A DNA stretch of 64,000 bases from Trileptium ribeirensis. Lineage: Eukaryota > Nematoda > Enoplea > Enoplida > Thoracostomopsidae. The stretch is taken from contig JASANE010000203.1 in the NCBI GenBank assembly GCA_030248225.1, forward strand, positions 1-64,000, read 5' to 3'. Of the stretch, positions 34,641 through 46,740 are shown piece after piece (position 1 is the first letter of the stretch; each line of letters opens with the position of its first letter). Made by a program: the position numbers and the translations under genes. Under the pieces are notes generated by a model. That model was not told the DNA's origin and did not search any database. It saw nothing but the letters and a program-made list of their open reading frames with translations.

Positions 34641-35509
34641 TTACTGTCGCTTCAGGCGTTGTTCTAAAATGTAAACTGTTGAAGATGGTTGGAATTGACT
34701 AAGTCATATATCCTTATATTGTGGGACTGGGTTAACATCTAAAGCGTCTACCCTCCCCCTCGATACAAAGCGCCAACCGGCCACTCCCCCTTGCCCGCCA
34801 AGTTGCTTGAGCCCTTGCAAGACCTTCGGTATAACTTGTACGAAATTGCGGATAACTCAAATCTCAAATTTGTGATGCCACAATATACCCGGGGATTTGC
34901 ATTATGTCGTTTTTAGTATTTTTGCCGTTGACCCGGTGTTACATTTATGTGGCATATTTATTTTCGTAATTTCTGCGAATTTCAGCTGCTTTCCTGTGAC
35001 ATACGTGTCGTAGTTAACCGTAGAGCTGATATTAAATTTATGTTCATGTTACCTTAAAGTTATCTGATTTTCTAGTGCTGTTCGCTAAAATCCGTCAGTG
35101 AAAATTAATATATATCGATGCATCTATACCCTCAAAACTTTAGCGACTGCGTTTCAGAATATTGCTTAACTCTAAAGTTCGAGTTTTACTGAAAGCTTCG
35201 AACAGTAAAGCTTTTTAAGTATTTTTGATACATATACCGAAACTGTATCACGGTTCTAAATGGAAACTGACATGGTGTGGAGCACCGACATGTCATTTGT
35301 CATTCTTTACGAAAATCACTAACAGGTTCAGCCCCACTAACTAATATATTGATATTTTCGCCGTCTATAACTGTTGCAAACGCAATAATTAAACTAAAAA
35401 ATCAGTAGATTGAAAGCCCTTGCTGTGCATGACTGACAGCCACCGTATTATTTTGACGTTATTGTGTATAATCCAAGCTTACCACTCAATCATTAGACCC
35501 TAAATGCTG
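34641..35509. other. unassigned sequence with a C-rich patch
   Basis: The C-rich stretch at 34740-34820 (CTACCCTCCCCCTCGATAC, CCACTCCCCCTTGCCCGCC) may be another fragment of the banded repeat. The rest is not recognised. Confidence 0.35.
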
Positions 35510-35860
35510 AAATGGGAGAGAGATCACGAAATTTAAATTTAGAAGTTGGGGCGCGAGACGGGGATATTACACACTTGAGGCTCGGACTCTCCACACGACA
35601 TCATCGATCCATCTAGGAGATAGCCTAATCTGCTATCCTGATGCCGAAAGCGCACGGAAAGTTTTGGCAATTAATATTTAATATTCGTTGAAAAGTTGCT
35701 TAAATTTAAGCAAAATTCTTAGCCCCAAAATTTTTTAAGATCTATTCCCCTGTCGATTTCCCCTCTCCTCCGACTAGCTGATTCTAGTAGGATGGACTTC
35801 CTCCGAAGCAATCGCTATCCTCCCTGCCACTTCAAACCTCGTGTATGCATGCATTAAACG
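35510..35860 (-). repeat. dispersed GC/AT-banded repeat, copy 5
   Basis: A GC-rich block (GGGGCGCGAGACGGGG), an AT core with AAAGTTTTGGCAATTAATA, then CCCCTGTCGATTTCCCC and ATCCTCCCTGCCACTTC … ACCTCGTGTATGCATGC. The last 40 bp match 43731-43772 at most positions. Confidence 0.6.
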
Positions 35861-36239
35861 ATATGCTGAGAAATATGTGTGTTATTTACAAGAATTAAAC
35901 AGTTACTGCGAAAATACAATCCTTGAAGGTGCGATGAAAAGGTAACTGCAATAAAAAAGTTCAAAGTGCTACAAATCTCCCAAATATCTAGATTTAAGTA
36001 GTTCGGCATGAATATATATCCAAACAAAATCGGAGATTGCATTGAAGCCTTAGAACCAATGACAATGCTATAAAAATATACCCAGTTTATGAGAATAACG
36101 GGTATTTTATGGCATTAGCCACATAATTTGGCGGTTAATTACGCGTCGTGCGGTACGTGTTGCTCCTGCAATGCTAGATGAAATGTCGCCACTTGTTGAT
36201 GCTTTGCGTATAAAAAAATTCAAATTTTCAGATTCCCAT

Positions 36240-36720
36240 AAGGAAGGACACACTACGCAAATTCAATTAACCTTAGGAAACCGAGAATTTGGAGGAGTGG
36301 AAGTTTAGAAATGTGAGAATTTAGGATGTGGGATATCCTGAATTTGAGTAGCTGGAAACTTGAGAAAGTGGGAGTTTGTGAAAGTAGGAAATCGGGAGAT
36401 TCAAAAACTATTTAAGATTCTAACTAAAACTTTCTAATTCTTGAAACTATTCTAAGATTAAAAAAACAGTTATATGAAAACTTGGAGAAACAAGGGGCTA
36501 CATGGAACAGGTGAGGATGAGGGTAGGCGAGGCTACGCCCTAAGGCTCCGACCCCCCTTCACCCGAGACCTAGGCTATCCTTCTCCTGCTGATGACGCTA
36601 CAATATGGGCCAAAAACATAGGCGGCTCATTCTTGCGACTTTCCCACCCTTCGAAAACCCGGCTACTGGTTTTGGACTTCGGACTTCGGTCCATGGTATG
36701 ACTGCACTCTAAGTATGACT
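36240..36720 (+). repeat. banded repeat, copy 6, with purine-rich minisatellite
   Basis: From 36280 to 36410 the plus strand is purine-rich, made of loose words such as GAATTTGGAGGAGTGG, GAAATGTGAGAATTTAGG and GAAAGTGGGAGTTTG. A GC-rich block with CCCCTTCACCCGAGACC follows. The 75-codon open frame at 36474-36701 is compositional. Confidence 0.45.
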
Positions 36721-37017
36721 ATACTCTAACTCATAAGAATAAATCTGAGCCATAGAATAAGACTAAAAGCCTAAACTATAGGCGTAATGAGATGTGTTTC
36801 GCAACTAGCAGATATTGTAAACAACATACAAAAACGACGTCTATAAGTTGTCTGTGCAAAATGTCTGGAGCTCGTTCCACCTAATATTGTTGGCATACCC
36901 AGAATTCGCGTTTACCTTCTATATCCGGAATTGGCAAAACCGTCAATAATTTGGTCATCTGTGGGGTCTATATTTCTATGAATTTGTAATATATATAATA
37001 AGAGATGCCAATCGTTA

Positions 37018-37960
37018 TTCTTTCATCGTCGGTCCTATAAAGGTCAGTGTTTTATCGAGCTTCGGAAATAGACGTTCCGTTTTGGTGATAGGCAAAGTAG
37101 CTAACAGTTGAAGCAACCTCTTATTGCGGAAAATATTCTCCTAGTATTACAGAGCTGTCACAGCGAAAGATAGACATGTGCTAATTTCTGCCGCCTTCTG
37201 CTTTATTTCTCCAAAATTCTGTGTCAGCCATCACATCGCATTTAGGGTCATTAAGATTGCTACTATGTAAGTCAACAGCTCCTTCCAGTTTACGCATTTG
37301 CTCTTTGTGAACTACGGGTCATCAAATTTCACTTGGGACGGTGTCTAAGTAACAGATTCCAATGGCTGTTTGGTGAGTCGTCTCGAAACGATGATCGATA
37401 TCGTTTATAATGATATCTAGCGCTAGTAATTACAAATTGACCCGGTAGTACGATTACACCATGCATCAGGTGCGACTTCTAACAGCCGATAAGGAGAGTG
37501 TTTAGCTGCTCTGTGTTTGGAAAGTTGCATTCCCAGCGATTCAGCTAACTCACGAACATGAACGAATATTTTTAAAACTTTCGTCAGGTCTACAACTGCT
37601 CAAAATATTCTTAAGATTTTAAACCAAAAACATTGCTTCAACCAGGTCTTTTTTTACTGTTGGCAAAAGGTGCGCAACTGGCCGTAATGTATCAGAAAGT
37701 TTTTCCGGTATTACTAGAGAAAGTATAAATTCTGACAGGAAAAGTGAGTTGAGCCTCACGCTCGCCGTTATTTCAGATTCAGTGGCATTCTACTATTTCA
37801 TTCCGACCAGCGTTTCTACAACGTATGACAGCAGCGATCACAAAGTTAAAACAGCTGTGCTACGTCCTACAAAACGCGTTTCATTCAATGAAGACAATTT
37901 TTTGTTATTCATTCACAACATTAGCCGGAGTTTTCAATTATAGATTTAAGTAAATGGGAC
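37018..37960 (-). pseudogene. hAT transposase remnant (P52/ZMYM-like)
   Basis: On the minus strand several frames read as a decayed hAT transposase, in order: VAHLLPTVKKDLVEAMFLV, then ELAESLGMQLSKHRAAKHSP, then LDIIINDIDHRFETTHQTA, and finally NIFRNKRLLQLLATLPITK followed by TERLFPKL at about 37020-37137. The last matches the conserved hAT dimerisation region (F-F-P-N…L-L…L-P-V-T…E-R-F-S). The third matches the P-F-L-D-x-I-x-x-x-x-x-R-F segment. Stops and at least three frameshifts break it. The N-terminal zinc finger and the catalytic aspartate were not located, and terminal inverted repeats were not found. Confidence 0.7.
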
Positions 37961-38319
37961 CTCTTAGGACTTGGATTAAAGCAAGTCGATAATTCTTTGA
38001 CAAGAGATTGCGCATGACTGATGGCCAGCACGGATATAGCTTTGGCACACCGAAGGTTAAGACAATGCATTGGACAAGGAAAATAGTCCGCATGAGGAGA
38101 TTTTTTGTCATTATAGCAGTCTCTGAAACTCTTTAGCTAGACAAAGCCAACACATCATCGTAAACACTGACCAACACAGGCCGACAGGTCCAGGTCTAGT
38201 TCGAAATTCATTGTAGTAGAGCTTTTCCAATCGATTGTCCTGTAAGTGCTACTTATTTCGCAACGTCCAAGAAAAGACAGAAAGAATAAAACCAGGCAAA
38301 AGTATTTCCATACTTTTCC

Positions 38320-39400
38320 GTTCTGCGAACGCTTAGAAAAAACGTTTAGGTTACGTTAATAGCTAACACAATGCACCCTTTTACACTTTCTTCAAATAAC
38401 TACGTTCCGAAACGCCAAATTAGACTACTTGCATCTTGAAATTTGTCGTTATGCAAACACAATTCTTGATATTCTTAACGGTCTGATTGGTTCGCGAACA
38501 GTTCTATGATGTATGCAATTCTATAAATTTAGTGTGCGAACAGACCGAGCTTTCTTATGCAAAAAAAATTGGTCGCGAACATAAAGTACTGTTGATATCA
38601 AGCTCTTGGCGAGCACACGTATATGTCCTAACACTACGAAGGATATTAACTATGTTTTTATGGTTCGCGAACGTGTGTCCATAACTAAAATATGTTGAAA
38701 TAATAATGTGAAAAAATCTTAATCAAAATTTAACTTTAAATCCGGGAGCCGAATTCGGTATATCGTTAAATCCGTATGTTTTGTTCGCGAACATGACATT
38801 GTTTGACCATCGACGTGCAAGAGTATTTTGGTGGAAATTGCAAGTTGACTTTTTAATATTAACATCTCTTTAGTTAACGGTGTTAACGAATGTCACAATT
38901 TTTTTGCTCGATAAATGGGTGCGTTTGCCTTTACACATGAAAACCTGTTCGCGAACATTGATGCTGTGGTATAATACGGGGTAGCGAACACTGATCTCAT
39001 ATTTCAATTAAATTAACCACGAGTAAAATGTCGAAAATATCACGAGTAATGGAGAGAAAAATGTTTGCGCATGTAACCCAAGACGTTCGCATCACATTCA
39101 TACTTGTTTTTTAGCATATAGATTAAACTGAACACGTTCGAATACATCACGCTTGAACGGGCATTTGTTATAAACCAGTATGCTAGTTCAGCCACAGCAG
39201 CCATTCCGGAAAATATCAATTGAGCTATTGTGAAAACGTCGTTAGCGAAAGTTTTGAATATAATTATAACAGTAAATTATTTAGTTCCCGAACAAAATTA
39301 TAAAATGGAAAAATGCCGTGTTTATGTTCAATAATAAAATCGGCAATCCACGACTTTAACCTTTTGTCGAGAAATAAGATGTTCGCTAACACTTCAGAAG
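38320..39400. repeat. cluster of TTCGCGAAC palindromes
   Basis: GTTCGCGAAC or TTCGCGAAC occurs at 38491, 38664, 38784 and 38948, with one-mismatch forms at 38573 (GTCGCGAAC) and partial forms near 38326, 38536, 38983, 39093, 39136 and 39382. The surrounding sequence is AT-rich and unique, with no visible tandem period. One isolated TTCGCGAA occurs elsewhere (about 60377). Confidence 0.75.
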
Positions 39401-40645
39401 CAATCAATAGGCAGTCTATTTCTTATTCATTTACCCTTTGAATGCATTACCTAAAACCCCATTTCTTGTTCTCATATAATTTTATGAATTTCGTGTACAC
39501 TGAACAAGCTGTTGCCAATCGCTAATTTCAAAAGAGGATGAAAGGCGACGCAGCTTAAAGCTTAATACTCATGCATCGCCCAAGAATAAATATATAGATT
39601 GTGACATCTTCTACTACATCAACCTACTAATCCACTCTGTTATCAAGAAGACAAACGCCGAAGATTACTGTGCGTTCTATATCGTGGCGATGCGTCAACA
39701 TTTTTGATTGCGCGTGTCTTATTCGATTACTTTGCAAGGTCTCTTAGGTTATCTGATTGAGTATACTGTGGTATTAGTACAATTTCGTTGTTACTATTCG
39801 ATATTTTTGTGGTAATGCTGGTACGTCAGGTACATATTCTCATATATACGGTGCTCGCAGTTTCTCTACAGAATTGACGGCGGTTTATACGTGATCCAAG
39901 TAACTAATGTATCCGTCATAACAAGCCATGTTTTAGATAGCAGCCAAGAATTCGGTGAATATCAGAATATGCTTGATGTTCCCCGTGAGCTTCTTGTGAA
40001 AGGACATTTTCACTACCGATATTAAAATGCAAAACCAACTATACAAAATGCATACCGGTGGCAGGTATGGATCAAGAACCGTGGAACCATTGCAGTATGA
40101 CGTACCAGTATTAGCACTTATTTTAGCGCTAACATTATCGTGAATAGTGACATCTTTTGTTTGTATATGAAACACGTACTGGTATCTAGTAAACAGCAGA
40201 CTGGAACCTGCCATTTTCTGGTGATAAAATTAATACGAAAAAGATTTAATTCAATTTACCCATACCGGTGCTATGAAAGCGCTGGTATGTTAAAATAGCT
40301 GCAAAGTATTGGAGTTCACCGGCTGTCTACCTTGCTATCCCAAAATAGGACAGATAGGTAAGGGATTGTTGTTACTGGCCTATTAATAGGACTGCATTTG
40401 TGTCTAGCCAATAATCTTTTTAAAAGCCCTATCTGCCGAATGTGGGGAATCGGGCGTGGGAACCTGTATTTTAGGGCCAAATGTGGACTCAGGTGATGTA
40501 ACAACCAATATATTAATATCAAATGTATGTATGGCGTTATGGAAGTTCTTGCAAAACGATGAGACTGTTCAAACGTCAAACTGGTTTAAAGCCAATAACG
40601 CTCTGAACATAGACAAATTGATCGAACCATCTTATTTATGGCTCA
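39401..40645. other. unassigned sequence
   Basis: A minus-strand open frame at 39933-40214 has a hydrophobic segment but no recognised domain. No other feature seen. Confidence 0.3.
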
Positions 40646-41579
40646 TTTACGTTAATTTGTGTGCGCCGTGGCCTAGCTATGTCTCAACAATCTAGGTTTG
40701 CTACTTGGAACAACCTACAGTCACGGCTGACTATCTGTTTTGTACGCATTTACTTAGCTAGCTACGTGTGATAAGTTGGGCGTCATGGCGGACTATACGG
40801 GACAAATAGACGAGTTTCGCCACATTGTTACCGTAATTTAAATCTCCCGCATTGGAATACTGCCAAAATTGAATTTCTCGCGTTGGACAACTGCTAAAAT
40901 TTGAATTTACCACGCTGGACAAGTGCCAAAATTTGAATTTCCCGCGCTTGACAACTCCCAAAGTTTGAATTTTCCGCGCAGGACAACTGCTAAAATTTGA
41001 GTTTCCGCGTCGAACAACTACCAAAATTTAAATTTACAACGTTGGACAGCTGTTAAAATTTAAATTTACAGCTTAGGACATCTGCCGAAAATGCAAATTC
41101 CCTACCATGGAAAACTGCCAAAATTTGAATTTCCAGCGATGGACAACTGTCAGATTTTTTTCCCGCGTTGGACAGCTGCCAAAATTTGAATTTGCGGCGC
41201 TGGACAACTCCCAAAATTTGAATTTACCACGCCGGACTACTGCCAAAATTTGAATTTCCTGCGCTGGTTAGCTGCCAAAATTTAAATTTGTAGCGTTGGA
41301 CAGCTGCCAAAATTTAAATTTACAGCATTGGACAACAGTCAAAATTTGAACCATAACATCGTTTATACTTGAGATATCTACGACTGTTATGCTATACTGT
41401 GTTTTTGTGTTATTAAGGACATATTACATAGTCAGCGCTGACTGATCAAAAAATTCATACAGTCACGCAGATTGTCACATATGTCCATCGTTGTAGATAC
41501 GTTGTTACGCGGACATGCTGACAGTCACCGCCCACTAGTAGGACACAGCTAAGCCACGGCGCACACCAATTAACGTAAA
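40646..41579. mobile_element. foldback element with internal minisatellite
   Basis: The left arm 40646-40683 and the inverted right arm 41542-41579 match at 35 of 38 bases (core GTGTGCGCCGTGGC). Inside are weaker inverted segments (CAGTCACGGCTGAC on the left, GTCAGCGCTGAC and CAGTCACGCAG on the right). The centre is a 32-bp minisatellite. There is no coding capacity. Foldback transposons characteristically carry direct repeats inside inverted arms; here the repeats lie between short arms. Confidence 0.65.
40845..41350 (+). repeat. 32-bp minisatellite, about 15 units
   Basis: The consensus is roughly GGACAACTGCCAAAATTTGAATTTCC plus a CGCGCT junction. GGAC recurs at 40885 and 40917, and further at about 32-33 bp. 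The variable positions are the GC-rich junction (CCCGCGCT, ACCACGCT, ACAGCATT) and TTTGAATTT versus TTTAAATTT. Confidence 0.9.
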
Positions 41580-42413
41580 CCAGTCATTACTGTTCTGGGC
41601 ACCAGATTATGTAAATTATGTACCATACCTCACCAAACTATATATATTTTACACTAAAATTTTTACGTTATAAACAATTTCCATGTGTCTTCATAACAAG
41701 GCAATATAATTTGTGTCATATTCAGTAGAAAATTAATCGAACCTAAACCATTTGACCAGCACAGGAGCGCTGCCAGATAATACAGTCACATTTTCAGAAT
41801 TTTACTCAAATAGGGTATGATATGATCAAATTTTTTAAATGAACAAACTTGGACCTTACGCTCTGAAACATTTGCAAGGTAGTACTTGTATCGCTGATCA
41901 AATGTGACAACATGCATCTGGTGTTAACCTTTCCAAATTCGGAGAAGCTCGTGTCACCATTTGATTACCAAATATAAATATGGAATAAAATAAGACACAT
42001 AGATAGAGGTTACATGACGTACTAGAAGTGTTTGTGTTCAAGCCGAAAATTGGGCCACACATGGAAATTCATATACTAATGAAATATTTCCAATACTAAA
42101 TTTTGTTCTCTCAGTACATTTAAAGCACGTTTATTATTAAAGTAAAGACGCATCATCGTTCAACCCTTCGACTCCTGAGCGGGGGTCCAGTGGACCGGGT
42201 GAGGTAGTTTGTTGTGCGGGAAATTCGAACGACGTAGCAAATTAATTAATAATTATTAATACAAATTATAATTATTATTATTATTATTATTATACAAATT
42301 AAAACGTAATTTCGGACAAATTTAGTGAGCATTTGTTGTTTCACCAGCGCATCGAATACACTGGTTTTGGTTGACACAGCGCTATTTTGTGCGGAGCTAG
42401 GGGCTCTCGGGTG
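41580..42413. other. unassigned sequence with (ATT) microsatellite
   Basis: TTATTATTATTATTATTAT near 42270 is a short microsatellite. GTCCAGTGGAC near 42186 is a perfect 11-base palindrome sharing its core with the repeats at 42414-42816. Confidence 0.5.
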
Positions 42414-42511
42414 CACTGGACCCCACCTCAATAGTCTATAAGGCGGCAATATTTTGGTGTTCATTGACAATTAAATTAAACACTTTGCAACTATTGAGGT
42501 GGGGTCCAGTG
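42414..42511. repeat. 21-bp perfect inverted repeat
   Basis: 42414-42434 and 42491-42511 are exact reverse complements (core GGACCCCACCTCAATAG on the left) around a 56-bp loop. The right arm is also the start of the 161-bp direct repeat. Confidence 0.9.
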
Positions 42512-42816
42512 ACCCGTATGTTATTTTAAATAGTTTAGTGCAATATTATAATCATGGTTTCAGTTACAATACTATTATCACAATACAGTTACTACATATC
42601 TGATAATTCCTGCTACGCTACAATAATTCTATTTTCCAAAAATCTGATTTTCTATTGAGGTGGGGTCCAGTGGACCCGTATGTTATTTTAAATAGTTTAG
42701 TGCAACATTATAATCATGGTTTCAGTTACAATACTATTATTACAATACAGTTACTACATATCTGATAATTTCTGCTACACTGCAGTAATTCTGGTTTCCA
42801 AAAATCTGATTTTCTA
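42491..42816 (+). repeat. 161-bp direct repeat, two units
   Basis: CTATTGAGGTGGGGTCCAGT starts units at 42491 and 42652. The units are nearly identical through ATTTTAAATAGTTTAGTGC, TCATGGTTTCAGTTACAAT and CCAAAAATCTGATTTTCTA. Unit two has GGACCCG where unit one has GACCCG. Confidence 0.9.
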
Positions 42817-42829
42817 AGTATCACTGCAA

Positions 42830-43319
42830 TAGAGAAACATTATTCACTCGCTGAGGCATCTGGATGACACAACAAATGTTAGACAATCGGCATTTGGTGA
42901 CTAAATAAGTGATGAAAAGCATAACGAACATTTTTGGATGAATGAAGTGATTGGGGTAATTAGTAATTTTATAATTTGTGAAACGAACTAAATTTCGGTT
43001 AGTGGCATCATGTTGCTAGAATTCGTTGAATTTGGTTCATTACGTCTTGTTAGGCTACTGTTATCTACTATTTTGAACAACATGCTATCCATTTATAAAC
43101 CACATATAAGCCCCCCTCAGTAGTGTAAGGTGTGTAAAAGCTCAGTAGTCAAAGGATTATTGACAGACCTCAAAGACAGCCTTTCTCCAACACAAAATGC
43201 ATATAGTACAGCATTGCTATAGTCTGCCTAACCATAAGATTCCGCACTTTTCACCGTACGCCGTGCAAAACCTTCATATTTACATTGATTTTTTGGCAAA
43301 TGCTGAATAATCATTTACT
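42830..43319. other. unassigned sequence
   Basis: Nothing recognised. Confidence 0.3.
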
Positions 43320-43770
43320 ATACATTCTCGTAGGGGAAGAGCGAACAGCATTACCCCTGAGTCTCGCGCAAACCCGCTCGCCTTCGACCCGATCTCCTCG
43401 TTCCCTGACAGGCAGTTCATCCCTCTGATGCCCTGCACCCATCCCCTGCTGACTCATCCCTCGCGCGCCGAAGGTGCATTGAAGATTTGGGCCAAAACAG
43501 ATAAAAATTGAAATAAACGAGCAAAAAAACTGAAGGAAAATTGGGAAACATTGCAAGAAATTAACAAAAATGGCGAAAATTAACCAAAATCGGGAGAAAT
43601 CGGCAAAAATCACGAACAAACTTAAGTCCCGAATAATTCCGTAATTTTATCTCCGTTAACGACCATCACGCCCACCCACCCCCCACTCGGTGACCCGTTG
43701 AACTATCTCCTTCCCCCGAATCGCCCACTATCTTCCCTGTGACTTCGTACCTCGTGCATGTATGCCGTTT
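43320..43770 (-). repeat. dispersed GC/AT-banded repeat, copy 7 (inverted)
   Basis: A GC-rich block, then an A-rich core made of AATTGGGAAACATTG, AAAATGGCGAAAATTAACC and AATCGGCAAAAATCACG words. This is the reverse of the T-rich core at 15780-15890. A second C-rich block ends ACCTCGTGCATGTATGCC. It is the most complete copy and defines the layout GC block - short-word AT core - GC block. Confidence 0.6.
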
Positions 43771-44994
43771 ACGGATATTAAAATTATCGTCGTAAAAAGA
43801 GTAAAGATTCTTCGCAGTTAACAGCCCCTTCGCCGTCAGCCAATCGTTGGACGGCGGTTAGCAGTCATTTTTTCGGCCGGACAAGGGCCGGCTAATTTTC
43901 TTCGAAACCGGCGTTGCCATCTGGGTCTCATGTCTTCATTTATAAAGCGCTTTTTATCCAAATCCTGTATCCTAAAAAGCCATGTACTTAAGCAGTGCAG
44001 TCTTATACAGATTTTTCTTTGCAGTCCAAAATATGCTTAATTTTGTTCAAATTCCTGTATCACTTGTGCAAAAGCCAACTTACCATTCAGGAACCTCAAC
44101 AAGTTTAAGCTAGTGGCGAAAAATGGCCACAAGGGTGTGAGGTAAAATTCGGTACCGTATTTCAGTGACATTTGATATACGTAAATACATGGTATTTCAA
44201 GATAGTACACATAGGTACAATAGTACCGGTAATAGTATGTTTTAGATTTCGACGTAAATAAATTTATAAGAGATTTTATGCTGTCAGTCACACCGTGCTG
44301 TTATTTATACATTTTTACGTGTTTCTGGTTGGTGTCTTTGACACCGTCAGTGTAAACATTAAGTTTGCCTAGACATTCTGTTTAAGTTGATGGTGTCCCG
44401 TACACTGTCTTTTTCATTATATAATGTAGGTATACACCTTATGCCACTGGATGGCGTGGTCCAGTTCATTGGGGACAAAACTTGACAATGGAGGACTTCT
44501 ATAACGTATTAAAGTCCCATAATTATATAATTTATTGCGTTATACACTTCATCTCATATCATACATATTTTATAGTGCTATTCGTTTTTTAAACCGTCAT
44601 GCGTACTTCGTAAAGAAACATCTGTGATGCGCAGATGACGCTTCAGTTTGGCCTAACGGTTGGCTTTCGGCGATGTAAGAATGTGAAACAGATGGACAGT
44701 CTGTATTTGCACATGAACAGTTTGATGATGATAAAACCCAGGAATGGTTCTTATTAAAAATGTTATTTACTAGCCCGACTCGTAATCTGTTGAATGCGTT
44801 AGCAGACTCTTTACAGATTTGGCTTGCTTGGTTTTAATTCTCAGCTGATATAAAATTACGAATTACGGCTATGGATTACCCCAAACCATTCCCCTCAATT
44901 ATCTTTAAATTAAAAATTAAATTTATGTTGAGCTATCTTAGCTAGTTGTTATTAATCACAGCTTACTTTAAGACTAACATTTCACTTCATGTCT
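43771..44994. other. unassigned sequence
   Basis: Nothing recognised. A GC-richer patch near 43830-43910 (GCCGTCAGCCAATCG, GGCCGGACAAGGGCCGG) may be a repeat fragment. Confidence 0.3.
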
Positions 44995-46740
44995 GTTAGG
45001 GTTGACCAGGCAACCAGTTGGTTTCCGGTCCAAACCCGTATCAAAAAACCAAAAATACCTAAAATCTGTCTGGTTAATCACTAAAGTCTTTATTATATCC
45101 CCTCCCTTCCGTCTACGTCCTTGGGTTTCGTTTGTTCTGTTTTCTTGTTTTTCTGTTTCAATTGATGCTAATTAGCATAATTAGCATCTATTGTTTTTAT
45201 TAGCTAACTAGCGTTAGCATTTGCATTTGGTTTCCAGATCAGTCTGGAGTTGCTTGCACGGCATTAGGTGACTGAAATTGTTACCTCCGCTGCCTACACC
45301 TAGCAGTTTTTCTACTAATTACTGATGAAGCTTGCCTAACGACAGATTCTAGACTTTTCGATTTTATTCACAGGAGTTTATTTATCTATTAATTTTGTGG
45401 AAATTGGTCACTTATTACCTTACGATAACCTAGCTATCTATTGTTGTTCATTGTGAGTTTTTTGCTTTGATTACGAATCTTATGCTTACCGAATTTAACA
45501 TTTTTCTGGATTGTTCCGATGTGGTGGATGATACGAACCTGTGAGTGAATAATCGGAAGAGCACCTGTAATTAGGAGACTAGTAAAATACCTTGCCATTC
45601 TTTGGCATCGCATCTAAAAACAACGTTGAGTTGCGGATATACTTCCCACATATGTGCTTATTCTATTAATTTATCTCGTATTATTCCCGAATAAAACCTG
45701 AGCGAGCACGAGCGTAAACTAACCATAACTGTATTCAAAATACCACGCGCCTAGCTGAACCATCCGACAGCGGCAACGTTAACACAAGGAACCTAATTAT
45801 CCTAATTCTAAGGAAATGGATAAGGTAATCAAATAAACGTACGAGTCGAACCGTCCTGCGGCTACGTACCAACCCAAATGAGAAAGTAATAGATATGAAT
45901 TACTCAGGATCTATCTGAACCGTCCGGCACTGGTAGCTCTAAGGAAACTAAATAGTGTAATTCTAAGTCAGAGGTTAAGGTACTCAGATAAACGTACGGA
46001 TCGAACGGGCCGGCGATCTCGTGCCAACTTCAAAAGAGAAACTTATAAGAAAATCTAGTGTAAATATAAGGCTAAGGTTAAGGTATTGGAATAAACGTAC
46101 GGATCAAACCTCACAAGAGGGTTACTTAATACATACCCTAATCGTAAGTATTAAATAACTTACTCAGAATAATTGTGCGCTCACATGTGAGTCTGACAGA
46201 AAGTATTTGGTACAAGGCTTAGCCACGAAAATCTAACGTTGTCAAGGCGCAACAAGTAGTCACGGAGTGTCAAGAACATCTGGCTTGCGAACATTAGCGT
46301 ATTAAAACTAAACTAAGTATACCGGAGGTGGTCAAATACTCGGAAGTCATAAGGCAAGATGCTTAGGTAGTGGCGTTACGTGGAACCGAACCGTATTGTC
46401 AAATTATTGTGCGGTTTACTAATTTTGAATAAACATTCTAACTTGGGCTGGTTTGACTTCATATCGGAATCAAGTACAGAGCAACTCGAATAGTCACTCA
46501 GCCGCGCCATGGGAAATAATAATACGCTGACCTAATCAAGCGTGCCAAGGAACAATCAATAATCCCCACCGGCATACTACTGGCCACGCGTACGAACCAC
46601 ACATCTTCGAGTGACGAATCTCGTCCCCTTTTAATAATCCGATAGCCGCCATAATAAATGATAGTCCAACCACTACCCCCTCAAAAAAAAACAAAATAAG
46701 TGTCGGGGGTTCAGTAGGATACCAGGGATCCCAGGGCTTA
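44995..46740 (+). repeat. large non-coding repeat, copy A
   Basis: About 1.7 kb. It opens with a pyrimidine-rich part (CCCTCCCTTCCGTCTACGTCC, split by TT; then TTAGCATAATTAGCATC and GCTAACTAGCGTTAGC). A middle made of degenerate sub-repeats follows (TAAGGTACTCAGATAAACG, GAACCGTCCGG, TACCAAC). The end block is ATACTACTGGCCACGC, ACGAATCTCGTCCCC, CCGATAGCCG, ACCACTACCCCCTC, then an A-rich tract. The same order of blocks recurs in copies B and C. No open frame is shared. Confidence 0.75.

Noticed and set aside
37749..37943. Plus-strand frame with KRVSFNED, possible exon
   Set aside because: Overlaps the minus-strand hAT transposase remnant in antisense; no splice sites of quality.
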